From CBDBKE01 sp965218055 (GTDB lineage: Bacteria > Acidobacteriota > Terriglobia > JAJPHL01 > JAPKYU01), in NCBI GenBank assembly GCA_965218055.1, contig CBDCKA010000001.1, positions 372,001 to 436,000 of the forward strand: a stretch of DNA of 64,000 nucleotides, read 5' to 3'. The notes beneath the pieces were generated by a model that was not told where the DNA came from, did no database searches, and saw only the letters and a program-made list of their open reading frames with translations. Both the position numbers and the translations under genes were made by a program. Within the stretch, counting starts at the first letter, position 1. Each line of letters opens with the position of its first letter. Of the stretch, positions 32,444 to 40,873 are shown one piece after another.

Positions 32444-34872
32444 GAGGACCTCGAAGAACTCGTGACCAGCGGAACCCTTGCGGGAATCACCGACCGGCGT
32501 TGGCACAACAATTCCCAATACGCGTGTTCCAGTCTCTCCAGGACGATGCCGGCATCCCACTGCTGCTCCACCCTGCGCCGGGCGCGGCGCGCCAGGGCTT
32601 CAGCGCGCTCGGGATGTTCCAGCAGCTCTATGATAGCAGAGACGAACCGGCGGGCATCGGCGGCCAGCAGCAATTCCTGTCCGTCGGCGACATCCAGCCC
32701 CTCCACGCCCAATGGCGTGGAGACCACCGGCATACCCGCGGCGAACGCCTCCAGAATCTTTACCCGCACCCCCGAGCCGCTAAAAATGGGGCAGAGAAAC
32801 AGGGCGTAGCACGCCATCACCTCGCGGATTTCCGGCACCATCCCCAGCAGGTGCACGCCCGGCTGGCGGCACAGCGTTTCCACCTCCGCCGGGGGATAGG
32901 CGCCAGCGACCAGCAATTCCGCGTTCGGCCGCTTCGCGCACAGGCCGGGCATCACCTGCTGCACGAGGAACCGTAAGCCGCCGAGGTTGGGTGCATGGCG
33001 AAAGTTCCCGACAAACAGCAGTGTTTCCGGCTTGCGTCCCGTGAAGACCGGCACGTAGTCGCCGGTGTCGACCGCCGCCCGCAGGGCGCCCCGGACTGGC
33101 GGTGCTCCCCGCCCCAGGAAGGACTCCAGCAGGCGGCGTTCCGCCTCGCTGCAGGTCTCGACCAGGTCCATGCGGCGCAGCAGGCGGAGTTCGTAACGCA
33201 GGGCCCGCACCCATTCCCAAAAGGTTTGCAGCCATTCCGTCGCTGACCGAGCCTGTCCCAGCGCGCGCCGCACGGATTGGAAATAGACGTCGTGCTCAAA
33301 CAAGGCCGTCGGCGTGTGGCGCCAGCCGCCCGCGAACTGCCCCATCTGCGTGTACTCCACCTGGACCAAGTCAATCTCGTGTTCCCAGATCAGCCGTTGA
33401 ACCCGCCGGTGGAATTCCGGACTCAGGAAGCAACGCACGCCGTAAGGCAAAAGACCGAGCCAGTCCCGGCGCGGCGGGAAATCGCGGACCACGCATTCGA
33501 CCGAGCTCAGGCAGCGCTCCAGCGCACGGTTCGTTTCCACCTCCTCGGGGCGATCCACAAAGCTCAGCAGGTGGACCTCGTGGCGTCGGGCCAGCGCGCG
33601 CACCGCTTGCTGCATGAAGACAGCGCCGCCGTGCGTGGGCGGATCGAGCGAGTAGGGGGAAAGAAATAGAAAACGCAACGGCCGCCCTTCCTCCAACGGC
33701 GGCGGGGGAACGAACCGGTCCCGGTAATAGGCGGGCAGCGGGCGCAGCAGCGCTTCGTTGTCGCCAATCGTGCTCAGGCACCGGGCCTGCCAGCGCCGCA
33801 TGATCGCTCTACCCCAGAAGCGCAGCGCGCCGCCGTAGCCCGCCAGCGTAAGGCGAGTAGGACCGGGCCGCGCAAATACGGAGAACACCAGGCCCGCGTA
33901 GAGGCAACAAAAATGCCGCGCCAGCCAATTCCAGCGGTGCACGTTCTTCCAGACCATCAGGATGTGGTTCTTCTTGAGGATGGCGTCAATCCGCCTGGCG
34001 GAGAAATGCCGTCCGATGGTGCCGCGGTGTTCGTGATAGACGACCGCTGCCGGCTGGTAGAGCACCTTCCAGCCACGTTTCCAGGCGTTGTAAGAGAGGT
34101 CGGCGTCTTCCACGTAGAAGGGATGGAACAGCGAGTCAAAGCCGCCCAGCTCAAGGAACTTTGCGCGGTCGTAGGCGGTCGAGCCGCCTCCCGCATAAAA
34201 CGTGGGATACAAGGTGGAAACGTCCTCGACCAAGTGACCCAGCTGGAAGAATCCCTTCTCGAAGCGTCCTTCGGTCAGGCCGGTTTCCTCCCGACGCTTG
34301 CCCTGATCCAGGAAAAAGACCTGCGCGCTGACGGCGAACACCCCCGCGTCCGTGAAGCCCTCCAGGAGTCGCTGGAAGCAATCCGGCTCCACCCGCATGT
34401 CGTTGTTCAGGACCACCACGATGGGGTTGCGCGCAGCGCGCACCCCGGCATTGTTACCGGCCCCGAAGCCCAGGTTGCGCTCCGAGCGAAGAAGGCGGAC
34501 CAGCTTTGGTTCACTGCCGCCTACGACTGTCTCCGGGGACTGGCTGCGGACCCACTCTGCGGTCCCGTCCTCGCTGCCGTTATCCACCACGATGACTTCG
34601 TTGTTGGGGTGAAAGGAGGCGGCGCGGATGACCGAGGGCAGAAATTTTTCCAGCAGCTCCCGGCCATTCCAACTGGGAATCACCACGCTCAGCGAGGCGG
34701 GCCGCCGGTAGGGCCCAGAGGCTGCTTCGGAAGTACTAGTGCGACGGCGCCGCCCAGTCAGGAGCCAGGCTAGGTCCACCAGAGCCAGGCTAGCAGCATT
34801 CAGCAGCAACAGCAGCGGCGGCAGAAGCACCACCGCTGCCGCCAGCGCCAGCAGCAGCTCAAGTGGCTTCAT
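32440..34872 (-). CDS. Bifunctional GT2-GT4 glycosyltransferase fusion
   Basis: 810 residues. Membrane anchor (residues 5-38), GT2 domain about 58-330 (SVVIPSWNGRELL, VVDNGSEDGT, NLGFGAGNNAGV, LNNDMRVEPD, FYVEDADLSYNAWKRGW), linker, then a GT4 domain about 398-790 (FLSPYSLDPPTHGGAVFMQQ, LFVGNFRHAPNLGGLRFL, PIFSGSGVRVKILEAFAAG). Two different folds in one chain imply two successive sugar additions. Overlaps its neighbours at both ends by four bases. Such fusions resemble polymerases or repeat-unit builders in ABC-dependent O-antigen systems. Confidence 0.88.
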   Translation of the reverse strand: MKPLELLLALAAAVVLLPPLLLLLNAASLALVDLAWLLTGRRRRTSTSEAASGPYRRPASLSVVIPSWNGRELLEKFLPSVIRAASFHPNNEVIVVDNGSEDGTAEWVRSQSPETVVGGSEPKLVRLLRSERNLGFGAGNNAGVRAARNPIVVVLNNDMRVEPDCFQRLLEGFTDAGVFAVSAQVFFLDQGKRREETGLTEGRFEKGFFQLGHLVEDVSTLYPTFYAGGGSTAYDRAKFLELGGFDSLFHPFYVEDADLSYNAWKRGWKVLYQPAAVVYHEHRGTIGRHFSARRIDAILKKNHILMVWKNVHRWNWLARHFCCLYAGLVFSVFARPGPTRLTLAGYGGALRFWGRAIMRRWQARCLSTIGDNEALLRPLPAYYRDRFVPPPPLEEGRPLRFLFLSPYSLDPPTHGGAVFMQQAVRALARRHEVHLLSFVDRPEEVETNRALERCLSSVECVVRDFPPRRDWLGLLPYGVRCFLSPEFHRRVQRLIWEHEIDLVQVEYTQMGQFAGGWRHTPTALFEHDVYFQSVRRALGQARSATEWLQTFWEWVRALRYELRLLRRMDLVETCSEAERRLLESFLGRGAPPVRGALRAAVDTGDYVPVFTGRKPETLLFVGNFRHAPNLGGLRFLVQQVMPGLCAKRPNAELLVAGAYPPAEVETLCRQPGVHLLGMVPEIREVMACYALFLCPIFSGSGVRVKILEAFAAGMPVVSTPLGVEGLDVADGQELLLAADARRFVSAIIELLEHPERAEALARRARRRVEQQWDAGIVLERLEHAYWELLCQRRSVIPARVPLVTSSSRSS

Positions 34873-36065
34873 GCGCCACCCCCTTGCTTTTGATCCAACG
34901 GCGGCACGGGACTCAGCCGGAGCTTCTTTCCCAACCGATACCAGCGGGAGCCAAACAGCAGGCGCAGGCCGGCGTCTGCAGCTTTCAGTTCAGCATCGAG
35001 TTTCAGGGCCCAGGCAGTGCGCTCCTCGAATTCATGCTGCAACTTGCTCAGCGCCTCGCGGGCCCTTTCCAGCTCCGATTCCAACGAACGCGCCCAGGCG
35101 GTGCGTTCCTCCAGTTCCTGCTGACGCACCTCCAGTTGCTGGCGGGCCTCCTGCAGTTCTGCGTTCAGTCGCTCAGCCCACTGCTTCCTCTCGTCCAGTT
35201 CGCGCGCTTGCCTGCGCATGTCGAGATCGCGCTCGCGCAACACATTGCCGGCCGAGGGCACAAAAACGAACGGTTCCGGGACCGTTCCCATTTGCTGGGA
35301 GCAGACAGCCACTAGAAAATGCGGCTGGTCGGCGGCCTCAGGCGAGGCATCGAATTGGACCGCCCCCTTGCTTCCATATTCTCTTGAGCATGGAGTTGTT
35401 CCACCGCAGGGAAAAGAAACAATCGCGGGCGCGTGATTTTGCGCAAAAATCACGCGCTCAGGGAAGAAACCTGCAAGTAAGGCGTCGAATTCCGAGGCAT
35501 CGTACTCCCGGGTGTGGAAGGGGTTGACGTAGCCGCGCTCCTCGGAATAGTACCGGCGGTTCGGAGTAGAGACCAGCAGGTGACCGGAGGGACGCAGCAC
35601 GCGGCGCACCTGCTCCAGGAATTTGGTCGGCTCGCTCAAATGCTCGAGGACCTCGAAGGCCACCACCAGGTCGAATTCCCCGTCGGCAAACTCCAGAGCT
35701 AGGCAGTCGCCGTGGGCAAAGCGCAGGTTGGGCTCGGCATAGTGCGCGCGGGCATACGCCAGAGCCTCCTCGTTGTGATCTATGCCAACCACCTGCAGCG
35801 TGGGATCGAGGCTGGCCAGGTGGGCCGTCCCATAGCCGGAGCCACAGCCGGCGTCCAGCACCCGCAAGCCGGCGCTGTCCGGGCGGGGGCCTGAAGTCGC
35901 GGCAACGGGACCCGTCGTGCTCTGCAAGCTGCCATCGGCTGCCGCCCTCCGGTCGCTCAGCAGGAGTTGGGCAAAACGGGCCGCGAAAGCGTAGCGTGAC
36001 AGGTGCTCGTTCCACAGGTCGGGGTCCACCTCCCCCGGGATCACGCGCTCGCCGGTGAATTCCAC
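34869..36065 (-). CDS. SAM methyltransferase with 28-residue-repeat coiled coil (possible chain terminator)
   Basis: 398 residues. Class I methyltransferase (residues 1-255; LRVLDAGCGSGYG at 67-79, GIDHNEE, FDLVVAFEVLEHLSEP, LRPSGHLLVSTPNR) followed by a coiled coil from about 278 to 372. The coil contains three units of exactly 28 residues (289, 317 and 345; each begins E(L/F)(D/E)ER) equal to four heptads. The gene sits directly between wzt and the GT2-GT4 fusion, overlapping the latter by four bases. In E. coli O9a a methyltransferase-coiled-coil protein (WbdD) caps and measures the glycan; the same role is proposed here by architecture only. Confidence 0.82.
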   Translation of the reverse strand: MEFTGERVIPGEVDPDLWNEHLSRYAFAARFAQLLLSDRRAAADGSLQSTTGPVAATSGPRPDSAGLRVLDAGCGSGYGTAHLASLDPTLQVVGIDHNEEALAYARAHYAEPNLRFAHGDCLALEFADGEFDLVVAFEVLEHLSEPTKFLEQVRRVLRPSGHLLVSTPNRRYYSEERGYVNPFHTREYDASEFDALLAGFFPERVIFAQNHAPAIVSFPCGGTTPCSREYGSKGAVQFDASPEAADQPHFLVAVCSQQMGTVPEPFVFVPSAGNVLRERDLDMRRQARELDERKQWAERLNAELQEARQQLEVRQQELEERTAWARSLESELERAREALSKLQHEFEERTAWALKLDAELKAADAGLRLLFGSRWYRLGKKLRLSPVPPLDQKQGGGA

Positions 36066-36079
36066 TTATCGTTCCCCAT

Positions 36080-37402
36080 TCATCGTTCCGCTCGCCCCTG
36101 GGCTCCCGCTCCAGCCATCACCCGAACAGCCCGCACCTCGACCCGGCAGGGCATACGGAAATGTCCGTACATTTCCCGCCGCTTCTCCATCTGGAGCGTG
36201 ATGGCGTTGTCAATCCAGTCGCACATCTCGTAGCCCTCCAGCGTGCCGTTGGCAATCGCCGGCGAGAAGGAAAAATGCCCCGGATACAGTTCCGGCAGGC
36301 TGAGGTGGAAATCCACGGTCAGCGTATCGCCCGAATGGAGTGACGGCAGCTCGGTGTCCTCCAGGGCAGTGTTGGTGCCGGAGAAATCCACCCCCAGGTG
36401 GTTCCGCAGCATGAAGCCGACGATGGGCAGCGGCGTCTCCCGCGCGGCCTGCACGCTGACGCGCACAATGACGGTCTCGTCCGGCGGCAGCAGGCCCAAC
36501 TCCTCCCCCCGCTGGTTCAGGACTGCGATGCCCAGCACGCGAGCGCGTCCGGTTCCGTAGCGAAAATCCACGTTGGGAATCTTCTCGACGACCTCCGGTG
36601 CCCGCAACACGTAGGTCCGGCCGGCGGCTTCAGCCTCTGTCACCGCGTGGTGCCGCAGGTATTCGGCGTCCTTATTGACCATCGCCGCCTGGTAGTGGCT
36701 GACGATTCGGTCCGGGTCGCCGATCTCGACGACGCGTCCCCCTCCCATCCACATGGCGCGGGTAGCCAGGCTCTTGACGTCGGCCACGCTGTGGGTGACG
36801 AAGATGACGGTGACGCCGGAGCGGTGCAGCTGGTGGATCTTGCGCATGCACCGCTGCCGGAAATAGATATCGCCCACAGCCAGGGCCTCGTCCACCAGCA
36901 GGATCTCCGGGTCCACGTTGATGGCTACCGCGAACGCCAGCCGCACGACCATGCCGGTGGAATAGGTCTTGACCGGCTGGCGTATGAAGTCGCCAATTTC
37001 TGCAAAATCGACAATCGCAGGATAGCGCCGCTCGATCTCCTTGTTGCTCAGGCCCAGGATCGCACCGTTCAGGAACACGTTCTCGCGCCCGGTAAACTCA
37101 GCGTTGAACCCCGAGCCTAGTTCCAGCAGCGCCGAGACCCGCCCGTTGACTTCAATCCGGCCGGCGGTCGGCCGCAAGATGCCGGCGACCAGTTGCAGCA
37201 GCGTGCTCTTCCCGGCGCCGTTCTCACCCAGGATGCTGAAGGTGGTACCGCGCTCGATCTCGAAACTGACGTCCCGAAGTGCCCAGAAGTCCTGGTGGTA
37301 GCTGCGGCGCCCCAGCGTCAACAACTCCTTCAACCGGTTGGCCGGCGCCGAGTAGACTGGATAGCTCTTGCTGACGTTCTCCAGGATGATGGCTGCCCCC
37401 AT
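36080..37402 (-). CDS. wzt: Polysaccharide ABC exporter ATPase with glycan-binding domain (Wzt)
   Basis: 440 residues. ATPase domain with Walker A GENGAGKST (59-67), signature YSTGM (147-151), Walker B ILLVDEAL (167-174) and H-loop VTHS; then a C-terminal beta-sandwich (about 290-430; RVSVQAARETPLPIVGFMLRN, PSLHSGDTLTVDFHLSLPELYPG) of the Wzt_C type that recognises the glycan's non-reducing end. It powers export of undecaprenyl-linked polysaccharide. Start and the Wzm stop share one base (TGATG). The binding domain implies a terminal modification is read before export. Confidence 0.92.
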   Translation of the reverse strand: MGAAIILENVSKSYPVYSAPANRLKELLTLGRRSYHQDFWALRDVSFEIERGTTFSILGENGAGKSTLLQLVAGILRPTAGRIEVNGRVSALLELGSGFNAEFTGRENVFLNGAILGLSNKEIERRYPAIVDFAEIGDFIRQPVKTYSTGMVVRLAFAVAINVDPEILLVDEALAVGDIYFRQRCMRKIHQLHRSGVTVIFVTHSVADVKSLATRAMWMGGGRVVEIGDPDRIVSHYQAAMVNKDAEYLRHHAVTEAEAAGRTYVLRAPEVVEKIPNVDFRYGTGRARVLGIAVLNQRGEELGLLPPDETVIVRVSVQAARETPLPIVGFMLRNHLGVDFSGTNTALEDTELPSLHSGDTLTVDFHLSLPELYPGHFSFSPAIANGTLEGYEMCDWIDNAITLQMEKRREMYGHFRMPCRVEVRAVRVMAGAGAQGRAER

Positions 37403-38223
37403 CAGAGCACATCTCCGAAGGCGCGCTTGGCGTAGCGGAAGAACAGGCCGCCGGCCAGGAAGGCGGCGACAGCAAAGGCGGCGGTAATCGCCAGGTCACC
37501 CAGCGCCGGCGCTTGGCCCACCAACAGGCACTTCCTGTAGGCCTCCACCACGTAGGCCAGCGGATTGATCCGCGCGATAAACCGCATTTTTTCCGGCAGC
37601 AGGTTGGCGTCGTAGAAAATCGGCGTGAACCAGAACCAGAAAATCAGCGCAATCGAGAGCGCCTGAGCCGTGTCCCGCAGAAATACGTGCAGACTGGCAA
37701 CCAGCCAGCTCACCCCGATGGTGAACAGTGCCAGCAGCAAAGTGTAGACCGGCACCAGCAGCGCAAACACCGTCAGCTTCTTCGCCACCAGCCCCAGAAT
37801 CACCAGCAGCACCAGCAGACCCAGCAGGTGGTTCAGCATGCCGGAAAGCAACATTGAGATGGGCAGCACCTCGGAGGGGAACACGGTCTTGGTGATGAGG
37901 TTCGAGTAATCCACCACGGCGGTGACGGAGCGCTGCACGGTGTCCTGGAACAGCAGCCAGGGCAAAATGCCAACGAACAGATAGAGGGCAAAGCTGTCGG
38001 TGCCCGAGTCTGGCAGCAGCCGCACCCTGAACACCAGCGAGAAGACGAACCAGTAGCTGAGCAGCAGAACCGCTGGGTGTACCGCTCCCCACAGCCAGCC
38101 GATCGCAGAACCGACGTAGCGCTGCTTGAAGTCGCGGACCACCAGGTTGCCAACCAGGGCCCGCCGCCGCATCAGGTTGGACGCAAACGTCCGCCCAATT
38201 GTCCAGAAAAACCCTGCATTCAT
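37402..38223 (-). CDS. wzm: Polysaccharide ABC exporter permease (Wzm)
   Basis: 273 residues with six hydrophobic segments, LVVRDFKQRYVGSAIGWLW, FSLVFRVRLLP, LLFQDTVQRSVTAVVDYSNLI and TPIFYDANLLPEKM, standard for ABC2-type polysaccharide permeases. It forms the channel driven by the ATPase encoded next. It is the first gene of the leftward cluster; its promoter must lie in the 190 bp shared with gmhA. It lacks any export signal beyond its membrane helices, as expected. Confidence 0.92.
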   Translation of the reverse strand: MNAGFFWTIGRTFASNLMRRRALVGNLVVRDFKQRYVGSAIGWLWGAVHPAVLLLSYWFVFSLVFRVRLLPDSGTDSFALYLFVGILPWLLFQDTVQRSVTAVVDYSNLITKTVFPSEVLPISMLLSGMLNHLLGLLVLLVILGLVAKKLTVFALLVPVYTLLLALFTIGVSWLVASLHVFLRDTAQALSIALIFWFWFTPIFYDANLLPEKMRFIARINPLAYVVEAYRKCLLVGQAPALGDLAITAAFAVAAFLAGGLFFRYAKRAFGDVL

Positions 38224-38412
38224 CGCAGCTTCCAGCCTGTCGGCCTATTGTCGGTGCCCACGCCAGCCCCTGTCAAGGAACGCAAAGGACGCCGGGGGAC
38301 CACCCGCGCCAAGCCAGATTAGGATTCATTGTGCCCGCTCAGAGTTCCGCGCGAGGTGGCGCTCGACCCGTTGTCTTTGCGCTATACTGCGGCGGGGAGA
38401 GGAGGGTTAGAA

Positions 38413-39000
38413 TTGAACTCATATCTGGAAAACTACCGTGACGAGCTGATCGGGGCGCTCCGCTCGCTGGATCTCGCCAGGATCGGCGAGTTCATCCGCA
38501 TCCTGGAGCGGGCTCGCGACGAGGAACGCACTATTTTCGTCTTCGGCAACGGCGGCAGCGCGGCTACGGCCGCCCACTTCGTGGCCGAGCTGGTGAACAA
38601 GGCCTCGGTGGACCGTCCCAAGCGCTTCCGCATCATGGCCCTGAGCGACCAGGTGTCTACGATCACAGCCTTCGCCAACGATCTCGGCTACGAGACAGTT
38701 TTTGAGCAGAACCTGCGCAACTTTGCCCGGGAGGGCGATGTGGTCATCGCGCTGAGCGGGAGCGGCAACTCCCCCAACGTGCTGCGCGCGGTCGAGTACG
38801 CCAACTCCGCCGGCTGCACCACCATTGGACTGAGCGGATTCGGAGGCGGGCAACTGGCGCGGCTGGTCCAACATCCGTTGGTGGTACCGGCCCATCACCA
38901 GGGCCGGACTGAAGACGGCCACATGGTCGCCTGCCACCTCATCTCCTACTACTTCATGGAAGCCGAGCGATCCCCGTCCCGCGCAGGCTCTGGACGGTGA
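38413..39000 (+). CDS. gmhA: SIS-domain phosphoheptose isomerase
   Basis: 195 residues from TTG 38413, which has an excellent ribosome site (GAGGAGGG at 38399-38406). SIS-domain motifs FVFGNGGSAATAAHF, ALSDQVSTITAFANDLGYE, ALSGSGNSPNVLRA and TEDGHMVACHLI match sedoheptulose-7-phosphate isomerase. It makes D-glycero-D-manno-heptose 7-phosphate for LPS inner core or surface glycans, fitting the neighbouring cluster. TATACT at 38383-38388 may be its -10. The C-terminus is slightly Arg/Ser-rich. Confidence 0.87.
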   Translation: MNSYLENYRDELIGALRSLDLARIGEFIRILERARDEERTIFVFGNGGSAATAAHFVAELVNKASVDRPKRFRIMALSDQVSTITAFANDLGYETVFEQNLRNFAREGDVVIALSGSGNSPNVLRAVEYANSAGCTTIGLSGFGGGQLARLVQHPLVVPAHHQGRTEDGHMVACHLISYYFMEAERSPSRAGSGR

Positions 39001-39012
39001 GAAGCTTCTCAC
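38997..39012. other. 16-bp perfect palindrome at the gmhA stop
   Basis: GTGAGAAGCTTCTCAC at 38997-39012 includes the gmhA TGA. It lies between two convergent genes and could stop transcription, but lacks a T-run, so it is only a candidate. Confidence 0.35.
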
Positions 39013-39079
39013 GCTGAGCAGCTTCTCTTAAGGAAGGCAATCGGCTGTCTGCATTCCGCCCCGAACGCAGCCGGGCGCC

Positions 39080-39916
39080 TTAGCTGCCGAGCAGCGGGGG
39101 CGGCTCCCGCATGACTGCCAGCGCTTCTTCCAACAGCAGACCGTTGGTGGCCAAGCCGCAGTCCCCATGGATGGTTGGCTTACCGGACCAGTCGGTGAAT
39201 GTTCCCCCCGCTTCTTCCAAGATTGGTTGCATGGGGGCAGAGTCCCAAACGTTGAGCGCGCTATCCAGCATCAGTTCTGCGCGCCCGGTTGCCACCAGCG
39301 CGTAGCCGTAGCAATCGGCCCAGGTGCGCTGCAGGCGAGTTCTGCCCGTCAGCCGGGCGAGCGCCTGGCGACGGTTTTCGAGCGGCACGTTCCAAAAGTC
39401 AGTGGCCAGCAGGATGGCGTGCTCCAACTTGTACACGCGCGATACGCGGGACGCTACCGAGGTGCGCTTGCGCCCCACGTGCCTTTCCCAATGGCAGCCG
39501 CCGCCACGCCGGGCATACACGGTTTCGCCGAGCGGAGGCAGGTGGATCACTCCGAGGACGCTTCGCCCGTCCTCCAGATCCTCCAGCCCGACAAGCACCC
39601 CGTAGAGCGGGACGCCCTGGGCAAAGCTCAAGGTGCCGTCAATGGGGTCCAGGATCCAGCGATAGCGTGTCTGTCCCGGCTTTTCTCCAAACTCCTCCCC
39701 CAGGATGGCATCCTGAGGGAAAGCCCTCTCGATCATCTTGCGCATCTGCTGCTCGCTCGTGCGGTCGGCTATGGTTACGACAGTCCCATCAGCTTTGGTC
39801 TGTCGCTCGAAATCGGCTTGAAAGAATTTCAGCGTGATTTTGCCGGCCCGCTCGGCTGCATTGCGCGCCACTTGCAGCCGCTGTGCCACCTCGTAGTCTT
39901 GGACCTCGGTCGCCAT
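39080..39916 (-). CDS. Inositol monophosphatase-family phosphatase (HisN-like)
   Basis: 278 residues. Metal site ILGEEFGE and WILDPIDGTLSFAQGVPLYG, then WADCYGYALVATGRAELMLD and the C-terminal WDSAPMQPILEEAGG. The wording DPIDGT-x-SF-x-GVPLYG is typical of histidinol-phosphate phosphatases of the HisN type rather than classical inositol phosphatases, but the substrate remains open. ATG 39916 is preceded by GGAGG. Convergent with gmhA. No his operon is near. Confidence 0.82.
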   Translation of the reverse strand: MATEVQDYEVAQRLQVARNAAERAGKITLKFFQADFERQTKADGTVVTIADRTSEQQMRKMIERAFPQDAILGEEFGEKPGQTRYRWILDPIDGTLSFAQGVPLYGVLVGLEDLEDGRSVLGVIHLPPLGETVYARRGGGCHWERHVGRKRTSVASRVSRVYKLEHAILLATDFWNVPLENRRQALARLTGRTRLQRTWADCYGYALVATGRAELMLDSALNVWDSAPMQPILEEAGGTFTDWSGKPTIHGDCGLATNGLLLEEALAVMREPPPLLGS

Positions 39917-40090
39917 CCCCGTTCCTCCGCGTAGGACGCAGGCGAACATACTCCAGGAACCTGGTAATGTCCACAGTTGCAAGAGCCGCGCGGGTGAATT
40001 GGGAGTCCGTCGTTCCGGCCGCTTTCGGTGGCACAGGCACGGCAGAGTCGGCTGGCCTTCGGAGAGTTCGCGGGCAGTTACTCCTGGCGG

Positions 40091-40119
40091 TGGTCAGGAC
40101 GGCAAGGACATGCTAGAAT
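40091..40119 (+). promoter_or_regulatory. Candidate sigma-70 promoter of rpe
   Basis: TGGTCA (40091-40096) and TAGAAT (40114-40119) are 17 bp apart. Predicted start about 40126, giving a leader of about 30 nt with AGGGGG at 40138-40142 if GTG 40156 is used. Confidence 0.45.
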
Positions 40120-40155
40120 GATTCTTGAACGGTGATTAGGGGGCTCGAACGCTTG

Positions 40156-40839
40156 GTGGCTAGCCGCGTCCAGATTGCGCCGTCTATTCTCTCCGCCGAC
40201 TTTGCGCACCTAGCCGAGCAAATCCGGGCGGTGGAACGCGGCGGGGCCAGCCTGCTGCACCTGGACGTGATGGACGGCCACTTCGTGCCGAACATCACGA
40301 TCGGCCCACTTGTGGTGGCTGCAGTGCGCAAGGCGACCAGCTTGCCCCTGGATTGCCATCTGATGATCTCCGACCCCGACCGCTACATCCGGGCCTTCTG
40401 CGAGGCCGGGGCCGAAATGATTTCCGTGCATCAGGAAGCCTGTCCCCATCTGGACCGTACTCTGGGCTACGTCCGAGACTGCGGGGCTGCAGCCGGGGCG
40501 GTCATCAACCCAGCCACGCCGGTGGAGACGCTCAACGAAGTGTTGGAATATGTCAACTACGTGCTGGTGATGAGCGTGAACCCGGGATTTGGCGGCCAGC
40601 AGTTCATTCCGCACTCCCTGGACAAGGTTGGCCGCCTGGCCCGGATGCGGGAAGAGCGCGGCCTGGAATTTCTCATCGAGATTGACGGTGGAATCGGTTC
40701 CGACAACGTGCTGGAGGCGGTGCAGGCGGGGGCCGACGTCATTGTGGCCGGCTCCAGCGTGTTTCACAGCGCCGATCCGGCGGCTGCGGTCGAGTTGCTC
40801 CTGAAGCGGGCCGAGACTGCCCTGCTGTCGAAAATTTGA
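40156..40839 (+). CDS. rpe: Ribulose-phosphate 3-epimerase
   Basis: About 227 residues. VQIAPSILSADFAHL, LHLDVMDGHFVPNITIGP, MSVNPGFGGQQFIP and EIDGGIGSDN are signature motifs; metal-binding His and Asp residues are intact. It interconverts ribulose 5-phosphate and xylulose 5-phosphate in the pentose phosphate and Calvin pathways. GTG 40156 gives the family N-terminus, with TTG 40153 and GTG 40132 possible. Followed after 34 bp by bamD across a 15-bp duplication. Confidence 0.93.
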   Translation: MASRVQIAPSILSADFAHLAEQIRAVERGGASLLHLDVMDGHFVPNITIGPLVVAAVRKATSLPLDCHLMISDPDRYIRAFCEAGAEMISVHQEACPHLDRTLGYVRDCGAAAGAVINPATPVETLNEVLEYVNYVLVMSVNPGFGGQQFIPHSLDKVGRLARMREERGLEFLIEIDGGIGSDNVLEAVQAGADVIVAGSSVFHSADPAAAVELLLKRAETALLSKI

Positions 40840-40864
40840 ACGTGCCAAGTTTGAACGCTCCAAG
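40835..40864 (+). repeat. 15-bp tandem duplication between rpe and bamD
   Basis: Units 40835-40849 and 40850-40864 match at 13 of 15 bases (TTTGAACG...CCAAG) and include the rpe stop codon. Confidence 0.75.
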
Positions 40865-40873
40865 GATGATGGT

